From positions 68,026,079 to 68,090,078 of the forward strand of contig OY829327.1 in NCBI GenBank assembly GCA_963691655.1: a stretch of 64,000 bases of DNA, given 5' to 3'. Below the pieces are notes generated by a model. The model was not told where the DNA came from and made no database searches. It saw only the letters and a program-made list of their open reading frames with translations. This stretch comes from Toxonevra muliebris. Lineage: Eukaryota; Arthropoda; Insecta; Diptera; Pallopteridae. Position numbers and translations under genes: made by a program. Shown here in pieces: positions 45,427 to 55,598 of this stretch (within the stretch, counting starts at the first letter, position 1; every line of letters begins with the position of its first letter).

Positions 45427-46107
45427 TGTAACGGACCTTACTCCGGGGTATCACTCGCCGTGTCCGGGGTCTGATTACAGAAAATTCATTTTACTGCAAT
45501 GACCCCTAGCCGACAGTAATCTCCTTATCTCTGTACAGGGGTGCGCTAGACGTTGGGATATGTACATGTAGTGGTGTACTGAATCCGGGGAAACGGGAGT
45601 ACACACAGTGCTACGTGGACAAATGCGAATACGGAGAAGAGGAAAGCGCACACAGTGCTACTTCCTGAAACGTTAGCACGAGGAGAGGGCAGCACACACA
45701 GTGCTACTGCCTGGGAATACTAGTACGAGTGGGGAGGAAAGCGCACATAATGCTACTTCCTGAAAACGCTAACACAAGTAGAGTGGCAGAACACACAATG
45801 CTAGTGCTTGAAAACGTTTCTAGTAAATAAAGGAAATAGAGGAAATAAGTTCGAAAAATAAAAAGAAGGAGCCCAAAGATGTCTACCTGCGTTGTTCGGT
45901 GATCAGCTAGAGCCAAAGAAAAAAGTCTGCCTGCCTTGAAGGTGGAGCCAAGAAGAAACAACAGAATTCAGAAAAACACGTTCTTAAGATGGCTGCAACC
46001 GCGTCTCCTCTGCCATGTGTTCAGTGTTGTTCTCTCCAACACTACCCCTGGATCACATTCCTTACACTATGCAGCTTAATCTAACTTATACTACGGGTGT
46101 ATTACAC
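45427..46107. mobile_element. Possible solo LTR containing a minisatellite
   Basis: A 680-bp block much richer in GC than its surroundings starts TGTAACGGACCTTACTCCGG and ends GGTGTATTACA, so it has TG...CA edges. CAAC precedes it and CATC follows, a possible imperfect 4-bp duplication. The internal 5-unit repeat and AATAAA-like AAATAAAGG at 45826-45834 would fit an LTR with a polyadenylation site. No primer site, polypurine tract or pol sequence lies next to it. The 85-codon minus frame across the repeats is not a gene. Confidence 0.4.
45594..45825 (+). repeat. ~48-bp minisatellite, about five units
   Basis: Units share GCRCACAcagTGCTACttCCTG followed by AACGcTAgcACgAG and GAGAGG-like spacer. 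The first and last units are the most diverged. Located in the middle of the possible solo LTR. Confidence 0.75.
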
Positions 46108-46672
46108 ATCAAAATCAAATTAAAGAATTCATAACATATGTAAAAAAAGCAAAATTCATAGGTAAAGAAAAAATAAAGAAAGTTCGCGATAAGTCGAACT
46201 TTTGAAGGTCTTGAAGGTCTTGAAAAGTTCGACTTATAGCGAACCTTTCCTGAAAATTTCGTTACTTTTTATAAAATTGCTTATGAACTACACGATTACA
46301 AAAAAAATTTGATTTTTCACACTTCAAATGTTTTAATATTCGTAACTCGAAAATTTTGCATATCATGTTCAAACAAAAAAATACGGGTCGATTTATTTTG
46401 TATCCGAAACATGAAAAAAAATGTTTGGGGTGATTTACATTTTTAATTGTAAATATTATATGGAATGACCCATATACTACACAACTAAATTAAACACAAA
46501 AAACATATAAAAATTCAATCCGCCATTAGATATTTTTTGCCATTAAATATTATATTATTTGTGTTTTGTTTTATTTGTTTTAATTGCAAGGCTGACCTTC
46601 ATAATAAAAAAATATAGAAAATTTCAAATTTTTGAAGAAAATTATAAACCCAAAAAAAAATATATAAATTTT
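46108..46672. other. AT-rich sequence with one strong hairpin
   Basis: At 46181-46246 AGTTCGCGATAAGTCGAACT is followed after a GAAGGTCTTGAAGGTCTTGA loop by its inverted copy AGTTCGACTTATAGCGAACCT. The loop contains a 10-bp direct duplication GAAGGTCTTG. No element edges were found. Confidence 0.6.
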
Positions 46673-47144
46673 ACATCGCAAAATAAACATTACAAGATTA
46701 TTTAAATTAACCATTTATATCTGTGTTAACCTTTTAGCTCCTCCCTTTTGGGATTTTTCTCTTTACAATATAATTTGTCATTTAAACCCAACTAAAAGTA
46801 AGTGCTTCATACATTCAAAAACAATTTTTGTAATCAAATTTTATTATAGATTACTAGAAAAACTTAAATTTAATTAGAAAAAAAATTTTCGAATATTTGC
46901 ATAAAAAATCGTTTTTTAATGAAATTTTTAGTCCAACCAAAGACCAACATACATAAGACCGCCATAGTTAAATGATTGATTTCCCCATTGTAATTTTTCA
47001 AAGCACCAAAATCGTGAGAAAAAGGCCGATAAAATGGAATTTATATTAAAAAAGCAAGAAGTTCCAAATGGGAGTAACTAAAGGTTGAAGATATATATAA
47101 GTGCTTAATTTAAATAACCCTATATAATGTTTATTTTGCGATGT
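46673..47144. mobile_element. Palindromic element interrupted by a TTAA element
   Basis: Outer arms 46673-46725 and 47089-47144 are inverted copies: ACATCGCAAAATAAACATTA, then TTATTTAAATTAA and CTTATAT or TTTATAT. Joined, they would make a ~110-bp hairpin. Exactly between them lies 46730-47084, a separate TTAA-type element. Confidence 0.65.
46726..47088. mobile_element. TTAA-flanked element, 355 bp
   Basis: Left TTAA (46726-46729) then CCTTTTAGCTCCTCCC; right (reverse complement) CCTTTAGTTACTCCC, followed by TTGA (one change from TTAA). AT-rich body without coding sequence. A third family of TTAA-type termini in this window. Confidence 0.65.
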
Positions 47145-47258
47145 GTTTAGAAAATACTTTTAAGAACATATTTGTTCACTACTTATAAGAGGTGGAAATT
47201 TGAAATATTTTCGAAATTTGAAATTATTTTTATTAAAGGCAAGTTTACAGATTTTGGT

Positions 47259-47458
47259 GTTCAGTGACCTATAGTAAAATTGTATGAGCAACATATTTTA
47301 ACAACTTATCAACCCTCATAATAGATCAAACTTCGTAAAGGACAAAAAGACCAATAAGGGAGAGATCTAATGGGTTAATACATCTAATTATACTACAAAT
47401 TGTTCAACACTCTCAGATGCAAACTTAACAAGTTTTCTTATGGTTTATTACACTGAAC
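47259..47458. mobile_element. GTTCAGTG-ended inverted-repeat element
   Basis: Left GTTCAGTGACCTATAGTAAA and right (reverse complement) GTTCAGTGTAATAAACC. Only the outer 8 bases match, but the left end is the same as both ends of the 11661-11792 element. Confidence 0.4.
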
Positions 47459-47618
47459 TTATATAGAAATGGACAAACCTTAGGCTCGCGTAAACAAAAA
47501 CTGGATGTTAACTTTTTGTAAAAAATTGATTTTTGTCGGACAATGTAATCTATCATTTTTGGATTTTTCAGAAACTAATAACATACCAATAACTTAGCGA
47601 ACTTTTGTTAGACCCCTC

Positions 47619-48074
47619 TTAACCCTTTGACGCCCGAATTATAATGGGGCTTGAGAGAAACCTTTTGTTGTGAAATTATGGTTACTTAGGTCTTCCACAA
47701 TCATGACACCAAATTTCTTGCTTCTACATTGATTTGTTTGTCCTTTATCAAAGGTTAAAAAAACAGCTATGAAGCGGTAGACAACCACTGGATAACTCCT
47801 TTTCTCCAATTTTTTGATTTTCATATTCTCTTATCTTTTATAAACATATGTGATAAAAAAAAATTTCCGGTTAGTAATAATTTAATGCATAATTTTTGAA
47901 AAAAATAGTGCAAAAGATTTTACTAAAAATTTTTGCACTTAGGTTTTTTGCTGGACTTCAAAGACAAAACATTAACATTAATATTAAATAAATAGTAATA
48001 TCTGTTAAAAATTTTATTTATGCTACATAATAGTGAATATTGCATATACGCAACATTGGGTATGAAAGAGTTAA
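47619..48074. mobile_element. TTAA-flanked element (CCCTTTGACGCCC end), intact-length copy
   Basis: The body is 47623-48070 (448 bp), with TTAA at both edges. Ends are CCCTTTGACGCCCG and (reverse complement) CTCTTTCATACCC. Relative of 24874-25548 without the nested MITE. The left flank is itself a short repeat also found at 24075-24142. The minus 61-codon frame inside has no family motif. Confidence 0.8.
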
Positions 48075-50033
48075 AAGTGAAATAATTATATCTATTACAT
48101 CCTGATATGGTAATAATTTCTGCACATTTTTTCCAATCAAAACTGGTCTTAATTAACCATTAGCTGATGCTTCTTTCATATATTGATCCCGCAATAGTCA
48201 ACAACTTAGCACTTATATATATGTATATTTTTAAACTGAAGCTACATACGCATTTATTTGCGTCCAATAGCCCCACAAAACAACTGTAAGCTTGAATGGA
48301 AATCCACGCAACATGATTAAACTTGGGACATTATTTTAGCCTCTATACGAATTTATTTGAACATAAGCTTGTGCTTTGTTTTACGTCTAAAGCATTTTAC
48401 ACAATTAGAATTAGAAACCAGTCGAAGTCGTAATGCAAGCATTAATTTTAGCTTAAGAATCGTATCATCATATGAATAAGTAAATAAGCTCAAAGAGCAT
48501 TTTTATGAGAAGGCTTAAAACACTTTGTTAAATGGCAATGCATTATTTAGAAGTTTAGCTCAGTTTTAATGATGCTATTAAACAAATATTCGTAATCTTT
48601 ACTTGTACTACAACTTTTGTTCATAATAATAGTAACACATGCATAGGTACATATATTAAGAAAATATAAAATAAAGTTAAGGGAACCATAAAATTATAAC
48701 TAGGATGTTTTACAAAGTACAAGGTGAAACTTTGCAAGTTGCAACTTTATTCAAGTTATTTGTTTGAAGTCCATGTTTTTTGTCACATAACTTAAAGCAA
48801 AGCAAATAATAAATTGGTTATTCCTAAAATTTAGATTAACAAATACTTCTGCTGTTTTTACAATTACTTTTTCTATTAGTTTTGTGCCCGAATTTTTGTA
48901 TGTGTCCATCATAAAGTTTATATGTTGCAAAATAATATGCACTTGAATTATTCAATTTAACTTAGCTTTGTAATAAAAGTTACAAGCAAAATCTATTAAA
49001 TTACCATTTCGTTCTTCTTACCACTTACCACACCCCCTTCTCTTAAAAATGCTCTGACGTCGAAAAGAAACTAAACTTTACACAAATTGAATTAAAACGC
49101 TTGTAAAACTGACATTTTGTCTGACATGAAACGTACAAAAACTAATCATTTGTTATACCTTAATGCCTGACATAGCCTTAAAAATTTATTAAGACTGTAG
49201 CAGCATTGACCGAACGTCAGACAGACACCGTGTAGAAGGTGCGCGAGCAGTGTCACCAAAACCAAAACTAAAATCATGAGCGTCATCCATGCTTGTCTAA
49301 GATTTTATTGTTTCGTTGTTTTGCGTTGTGAAGCCTATGTCGCGTAAAGTCGCTGCAGTGTTAGAGGCTTTCCATGGTTATTTTTGGATTTGCCAACAAA
49401 AAACCAAAACAAAAACAACAATCAGCAACAACGAGAGCCACAACGAGATGAAATAAGTAACAAAACTATATAACTACACAAAATTCGCAGTATTTTGTAT
49501 GTGTGTGTGCGTGTGTTTACGTTGTTTTTTTGTTGTAGTTGCAACTGTCAACTCAATGACACAAATAAACTATTACATGCAACATTTTCAACGTTGTCTC
49601 ATTTGTGGACAATCCTTAAAAAAATAAAAAAAAGAATTGAAATATATAAATCTTGCAAAGATAAATTTGAAGTGCTCATTTAAAAATGTGCCTAACAAAA
49701 TTGCGTGTATGGAGGTTTTGAACTTTGACTTTGACTTGAAAACGTTATACATACATTGGGGGTCAAAACTGTTCATAAAAATTATGAAATAAATAATTGA
49801 TCCAGAACTTTTTTCATATCCACTTACACATAAATTAAATGTAAATTGAAGCGTATGGTAGGTTAGAATGCTCAGTTTTTTAATAGCCAATTCGGAGACA
49901 CCATAAATCTTAGTCGTTAAAAATATGCCATATATGTATTTATTTTGCACAAATGGTTTTTATTATTTATAACAGATTTAGAAATGTTTTTATTTGTTTA
50001 TTCTTATCAACGATATGATACAAAAGATGAAAA
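48075..50033. other. Mostly AT-rich; no supported gene
   Basis: Around 49188-49400 the sequence is less AT-rich. A 33-codon minus frame (ATG at 49289-49287, MDDAHDFSFGFGDTARAPST..., stop at 49188-49190) has a coding-like look but no support. A 120-codon minus frame at 49588-49950 is hydrophobic/aromatic and unrecognised. CATTGGGGGTCAAAACTG near 49755 may be a worn Tc1-type terminus without partner. Confidence 0.3.
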
Positions 50034-50310
50034 TACAGTGGTGATTCGATAATCCGAACTAATGATTCCAGACTCCCATTCAAATTATTTTAATATACAT
50101 ACATAAGCTTATGAAAGAACAACACAAATTTCAATGAAAACCAAACGTTTATAATAATTCATTATATTCTCATTATAACGTTGAATTCCATTGAAAATAC
50201 GAGTAAACTATGCAATTCGGATTACAGCATAGTCAATACTATTTATGAAAGTAATTCTTCGGATTATTGGTTATTGGATTTTCGGATTTTAGAGGAGTTT
50301 GATTACTGAA
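50034..50310. mobile_element. Pogo-like MITE
   Basis: The body is 50036-50308. Left TA-CAGTGGTGATTCGATAATCCG and right (reverse complement) CAGTAATCAAACTCCTCTAA then AATCCGAAAATCC. The CAGTggTgATTCGATAATCCGAA style is that of pogo/Tigger ends. TA is present on the left only. Confidence 0.5.
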
Positions 50311-50346
50311 TTACTACTACGTTATTACTAATTTCCGAGACGTATA

Positions 50347-50529
50347 AAGGCTCAATTATGCATACGTAACGCAACGTAGCGTAACGGAACGTAAAAATCG
50401 ATCGAAGATAGAACTCATGTTGCGTTACGATTTCGGTAATCACTTACACCCACTGCCTATATCACAGATATTTAAGCGACAGTTGGCAAAGTTACGTTCC
50501 TTTCCGTTACTTATGCATAATTGAGCCTT
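50347..50529. mobile_element. MITE with AAGGCTCAATTATGCATA ends
   Basis: Left AAGGCTCAATTATGCATACG.. TAACG.. GTAACGGAACGTAA and right (reverse complement) AAGGCTCAATTATGCATAAG.. TAACGGAAAGGAACGTAA. About 45 bp of inverted repeat at each end of a 183-bp element. The interior repeats the GTAACG motif (GCAACGTAGCGTAACGG, GCGTTACG). Confidence 0.75.
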
Positions 50530-50648
50530 AATGCAGAGAATTCACTCTAGTCGGAGGAAAAAGTCATATCTACTGATAGCTAGTGATGATTCAATACAAG
50601 TAAATAGGAGTAAATACTCGATATTTTTCAGTCGATTCAAGCATACTA

Positions 50649-50870
50649 CAGTCAAACCTGCTAATTGGGACTCTCTGTATTTGGGACAGCTCCTAATCGA
50701 ACCGCAATAATAATTTTTTTTTGGATTTAAAAGAAATTTCGCTTGCTATTTGGGCCACCTTTTAATCGGGTCATGGACAATATTTTCAATGCCACATTAC
50801 CTTTTTAATCGGACCGAAATGTTTTTTTTTTTGGCTTTTAAGTTGTTTACCCTTGCACTCAAAAATATTT
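50649..50870. mobile_element. Pogo-like fragment, one end only
   Basis: TACTA-CAGTCAAACCTGCTAATTGG matches pogo/Tigger-type termini (CAGTnnAACCT). Downstream, ATTTGGG and TAATCGGRYC motifs recur. The other end is missing; the nearby 50.9-kb MITE may have replaced it. Confidence 0.5.
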
Positions 50871-50908
50871 TCCAATCTCGGGGACGATATTACAACACAA
50901 AGCAAAAA

Positions 50909-51202
50909 TTACACTGTACAACAAAATGAGACTTGAAAATAGTATCTGAGATGTGCCCTACTTTTTGTGCAGTATTTTTAACCACTGATCACGAATCTAT
51001 AAAAGTCATCCAAGATTCTTAAAATTGTATGATTCATGTAGAAAAGAAAAAAAAAAAACAAGAAAAAAAAAGTTCATACACCTCACCTTATCAAATTAAA
51101 AAAAAAAAACAAAGATTTACTTATAAACACGAAACCTGAAACCAACAAAATTTTTTATAGATTCGTGATCAGCGGCTACAATTTTGTAGTTGTACAGTGT
51201 TA
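50909..51202. mobile_element. TTA-flanked MITE, 288 bp
   Basis: The body is 50912-51199, with TTA at both edges. Ends are CACTGTACAACAAAATG and (reverse complement) CACTGTACAACTACAAAAT. A second, inner inverted pair CTGATCACGAATCTATAAAA lies 50-75 bp in from each end. The interior is poly-A-rich. Same target and similar ends as 25238-25467 and 18752-19045. Confidence 0.75.
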
Positions 51203-51437
51203 TTGCTCAAGCATTGAATATTTCCAATTTTACGGCATCGAACTGGTGGCTAGAAGCATTCAAAACTAGGAGAATCTAAAAAATTCGGAATATTCGAAAC
51301 CCTTTTGGAACCTGAAGATATTATTTGATTTCAAAACTTGTCTTCCTCCTGTATTAGTTCAGACGATTTTATGCCATTCTTGGCTATTTAACGTATCCTA
51401 AAAATATGTTCCTTTATTTGAGTCACATATAGTATAT

Positions 51438-51698
51438 AAGTGCCCAGTAAGCAATTCAGCTGGATACCACGCTTGAGAAACACTTGAGTTCCAGCGCCAT
51501 TCTCTTTTTCCAAGTATGGATATCAAATGTTCTTCAAGTGGAGAAATAATGCATTCTCCAGGAAAAAGAAGCATTGAGATCCAGCGCAAATCTCTAGCAC
51601 ATTTCAAATGTGATATTCAACGTGTAACTCAAGCTGGATCTCCAGTGTATTTAGGCTTGAGTTCTAATTAAGATCCAGCTAGCTCTTCTACTGGGGCA
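51438..51698. mobile_element. MITE with GTGCCCAGTA ends
   Basis: Left GTGCCCAGTAAGCAATTCAG then CTGGATACC; right (reverse complement) GTGCCCCAGTAGAAGAGCTA then GCTGGATCTT. Inside, GAGTTCCAGCGC and GGATCCAGC-like words recur. It abuts, and truncates, the conserved ORF at 51699-51915. Confidence 0.55.
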
Positions 51699-52061
51699 CA
51701 TTTTGATGTTTGTTTCAATGTTCTCGCATCTAAAGGGAGATCTTTTATAGTTGCATGTAATATTTGAAGTAACATTTTAAGTGCATGTTGTGATATATTA
51801 AATTCCACTGCCCACTCTGTTAACTTGTCTTTTAAATTTTGGTTTTTCCGCATTGTGCCCACAAACTCTATTTTATTCTCAAAACTATTTCCATTTTCCA
51901 ATTCATTAAGTTTAACTAGTTATTTCCTTTCTTTCTTCTTCATAATTTATTGAATCCATGGCAGGTGGTGATATCGCAGCCTGTGGCGACATGTCCTGTG
52001 ATAACGCAGCCGGTGGTGCCATAGCCGGCGCTGGCAGCGCTTGGTTAGCAGGCGAAGTGAG
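51699..52061 (-). pseudogene. Transposon-type conserved ORF, frameshifted
   Basis: Minus frame from 52061 reads LTSPANQALPAPAMAPPAAL and ends in MDSINYEEERKEITS at a stop (51915). One base shift continues as ENGNSFENKIEFVG, then LKDKLTEWAVEFNISQHALK and LPLDARTLKQTS down to 51699, where the MITE interrupts it. The WA..FNI...AL..LL.IL....LPLDARTL pattern is one I recall from many multicopy uncharacterised insect proteins thought to belong to a DNA transposon; I cannot name the family. The first part is GC-rich and Ala/Pro-rich. The plus strand also has a 35-codon Gly/Ala-rich frame 51958-52065 with a GTGAGT; the continuous minus-strand reading is preferred. Confidence 0.45.
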
Positions 52062-52065
52062 TTAA

Positions 52066-53895
52066 TTAAAAATCTCCCTGCTTTTTCTTTTCATTGCTGA
52101 ATTCCGTTGCATTTCCACAAGTTTTAAATATTTAATTAATTGAATTCACTTACCACAATCAATTTATATAAATGAAAAAATAAATATTAAATAAGTTCTT
52201 GCTAACTTTTTTTGCTTGCTTACACAAGTACTTCGAATAATATACTGCCATATGTTATTGTTCCAAAAATTTAAATCAAGATATGCTTGAGATTTGGGTG
52301 GAGAAAAAGTTGGATATTAAGCAAGTTGGAAAAAAATCTCAAAATTGCCAATGAGCGCTCCTAGGAAACGCAAAAGGAGCACTTTTGGAAAACTTTTTGG
52401 GAATAACAAATTTGTGAGCTCTTTCATTTTTTTATTAACTACATATTATTATATTTATATACATATATGCAAATATAAAAAAAATATAATCCAAAATTAT
52501 GCCTCACCAAACTTTGGTGAAACACACAAATATATCAATACCAAATCAACTTATATTTCCTTTCATATTAACCAAATGAGAATTACATTAAAGTACAAAA
52601 ATCATTCAATATTTTTTTCTATTCGTTTGAGTGCTTCTCCTAACCTTCCTTGGAAGCGCTCTTTTGCATGTCAGCGCTTTCTACTAGGTCCACGAGAGCA
52701 CAAAGAGAGCGCTTTTGGGTAGCGCTTCAAATTTTTTTTGGGTATAAGCATAACAAACATGTATGCTTCCTGTCTTGTTAAATTAAAAAAAAATAATCAA
52801 AAACATCAACGAATTTCCGTGGGAGGAAGGTGAGGGGTATTTTGGTAGTGATGACTTCCAGCCTTCCTTTCCTAGGCCTACACCTTTTTTATTATACCTA
52901 TCAAAGTCCCTTTGTGTGCCGTTTTTATTGCTATTGCATTGCTTCGTCAAAAATTCAAGTTCGATTGGGCACTACTTTTAATTTCTAAAATGTACTGGTA
53001 CCCACAAGTGAGGAAAATCGTTGTTGTAAAGGAAATTCATGTAAATTAGAAAATCGATTAAAAGATTTTTGAATCAAAACTGGGATATTAGACTGGGAGT
53101 TTGCTGCCTGAAATAATTAATTTTGTAATGATAAAATATTAACAGTTATGGTTCTGGTAGCTACGTATGTTGTATGTGTAAAAATAGTTTATTCTCAATT
53201 GTTTATGTAGTGCCTGAAACAGTTGGCATAAATTGTAAAATTTAAAATTTATGAGTAAGCATTTTCGTTCGAATGTCAAAAATATTTTACTACCTTTGGC
53301 GTGACAAATATACTACGCAAAACAAATGCCTCTCGAGAGTTGTCAATGTTCGAAACAAATGTTTTGTCCTTTTTGCACATAAATAATAGACAAGAAGTTG
53401 TAAAAAATTTTGAGTTATATTTACTAGCATTTCAATTTACCAACTTTTTATTTTATGCTATTGTGGCTGTTGTTGTTAGTTGTTTTTTTTTTTTGTCTTT
53501 TTTACCAACTTTTCATTAATTCACAAAATCGTCGAAACGGAAATATATCATTAATCTTCAAAGTTTCTTTTTAAAATAAAAAAAACACGAAGCTGCATAC
53601 ACTTTTATGTTGTTGTCTTAATGAAAAAGCTCAGTCGACAATTTGTCAACCACATCTTCTTATTGAGGTGTATTCAACATAAATACAATTAAAATTAATA
53701 GAAAAATCTACAAGCGTTAAAAATCAAATGAACAACAAAATTCTCGCAGAGCACATGGCAATCCCTTTGAAAGCATGAATGAAAATGTAAAGCATGAGCA
53801 TAATAGAGAAATCACAAAAAAAAAACAAAATGAAAATAAATGAAACACTAGAGCCAAAACGTCTAACAATAGAGACTTGTTACAAAAGAAATTAT
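52066..53895. other. AT-rich; AGCGCT-rich block at 52.35-52.73 kb
   Basis: Five GCGCT-containing words (GAGCGCTCC, AAGCGCTCTT, CAGCGCTTT, GAGCGCTTTT, TAGCGCTTC) cluster at 52351-52727, the first and last groups in inverted orientation, so a diverged MITE is possible. The 125-codon plus frame 52345-52722 runs through it and is low-complexity, not a recognised gene. The remainder holds nothing. Confidence 0.4.
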
Positions 53896-53903
53896 GTATA
53901 TAC

Positions 53904-54870
53904 TAGTGATGCAGATCCCGAAACACTTTTCGGGATCCGGGACTCAAATTTTAATCCTGGAATCAAGAGATTGCCAGTTTTATCATATATACTGAAGAAT
54001 TATTGGTAAGATTCAAGAAGTAACACAAATTAAAGATTATTTCATTAGATTGCAAGATTGCATCTGAGTATAAAAGATTTAAAAATTTCCCTTCATAATG
54101 CGTATCGTTTAAAAATATTATACAGACCTTTTTAATATTTTTCAGTTTACACTTTTGCAATCCAAAAGAATTCTAAAATTTCGAAAAATACTATAAACAG
54201 AGCGCTTAAAATTCATCCATTTAAATATTTGAACATTTGAGTTAAAATTTAGTACAACAAAAAAAAAAGGTCCCATGAACGAATTACAAAACATTTTTAC
54301 AACAAAGTTTACATAAAACAAATAAAACTTTGAATTCCAATTAAGGTATGTATACGAAAAAAACTGGTCGCAGTAAACATGTTGTATTTATTCAAATATG
54401 ACAAAAACGTCTACCAATGGTACGTCTTCACAAGGGTCCTGTTCTCTTCTGGCCAGATTTAGCAACTTGCCACTACGGCAAAACGGCAACGACGTGCTAT
54501 AAAGAGAAAGGGGTACAAATTGTTCCAAAAGATGCCAATCCCCCAAATTGCCCAGAATACTGGGCTATAATGAAAGTGGTCGAAAATGAAAGTTGCGATC
54601 TTTCGCATACGCACCAACCAAATAAATAAAGTTTTTATTTTTCTTAAAGTTACTATTATAACCTTTCAATTGATGTGTGAATTTCTGTTTTTGTTTAAAA
54701 AATATAATTTTTATAACAGGTTAATGTCGACCAGTTTTTTCGTATACATGCCTTAGTTTGTGTAGTTACATATGAATACCGAAAATCCCGAGGTTTTTCC
54801 TTTTTAATCCCGAGATTTTTGAGCCTAATATTTTTGAGCGAATCGCGGGATTCCGGGATTTACATTCCTA
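53904..54870. mobile_element. hAT-like element with TAGKRATG ends
   Basis: Left TAGTGATGCAGATCCCGAAA, right (reverse complement) TAGGAATGTAAATCCCGGAA. Both are followed by further ATCCCG/GGGATT words (TTCGGGATCCGGGA; AATCCCGAG, AATCCCGCGATT). Flanks GTATATAC and GTAGGTAA agree at five of eight. A mariner-type transposase fragment lies inside, so the body is composite. No hAT transposase seen. Confidence 0.5.
54398..54629 (+). pseudogene. Mariner-like transposase C-terminal fragment
   Basis: Plus frame reads RLPMVRLHKGPVLFWPDLAT, then CHYGKTATTCYKEKGVQIVP and KDANPPNCPE. FWPDLA.CHY carries the second catalytic Asp, and NPPNCPE is the usual segment before the third acidic residue. Directly after NCPE the six or so residues leading to the third residue are missing and the frame reads YWAIMKVVEN. 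Only the C-terminal third is present, so it is non-functional. No partner ends. Confidence 0.8.
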
Positions 54871-54879
54871 GTAGGTAAA

Positions 54880-55598
54880 CATGCACATATATAAAAATAT
54901 TTAGAAATTAAAAACATAAGTACCTAATCCAATCAATCAAACCGAAATCACAATCGTACAACAAGTACACACACACACGAATTGAAAGAACGTGCAAAAG
55001 TGTACCCAGCAAGCAAATGAAAAGGGCACTACGCGTGCTGCACTTCCTAACTTATTTCTTCTCTTTTCTCTGTTTATCTTTTTTTTGTCATTCTTCCTCC
55101 TCTCTTTAACCGATATCCACATTCACAATAGTAAAAGAGTACCATTAAGTACAAGATATGGGGATATGGAGACTTCTGTAAGAAAGCGCAGAGGTGTATT
55201 TGTTGCAAATTTGTGGAAAAATGGGAAAACTTTGGTTCTCTCGTTTGGTTGTACACTGTCGCCAATTCTCATACAATTGGTTGGGTCGGGGACTTTGTCC
55301 AGGGTGTAATCATGTACACCCACACATATATGGGTATAATGATTTCCCGTTTAGAGACCAGTTTCTTGGAGAAACTGCATTGTGCCCTGCTGACATAGCG
55401 GGCGATAAGTTAATGTATGTGGCTGAATATAAGTGGTACCCTACATATTTTTTCACCGTACTTATATTCAGTTCTGTGCGAGCTTACGAGAGCCATTAGC
55501 AGAATTTTTCCTGTGCGATTTTCTCAAGCGATTAATGAGGTGCGAATATTAAAATTTTGTTTGTGTGGTTTTGCGTTAATTTAATTTTAGTGTACTTT
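54880..55598. other. No supported gene; overlapping frames of about 100 codons
   Basis: Frames on both strands at 54992-55499 (61-105 codons) overlap each other, and none carries a known motif. In the minus reading of the adjacent LTR-type leader this is where coding sequence would begin, but no gag signature was found. Confidence 0.3.

Noticed and set aside
45704..45961. 85-codon minus frame as a membrane protein
   Set aside because: Hydrophobic appearance comes from the reverse of the minisatellite and A-rich sequence in the possible LTR.
51958..52065. Gly/Ala-rich plus-strand start exon with GAA|GTGAGT donor
   Set aside because: The opposite strand offers a better explanation as the N-terminal part of the transposon-type ORF continuing at 51.9 kb; kept only as an alternative.
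52345..52722. 125-codon plus frame as a protein gene
   Set aside because: Low-complexity AT-rich codons across a probable MITE; no family match and no conserved motif.
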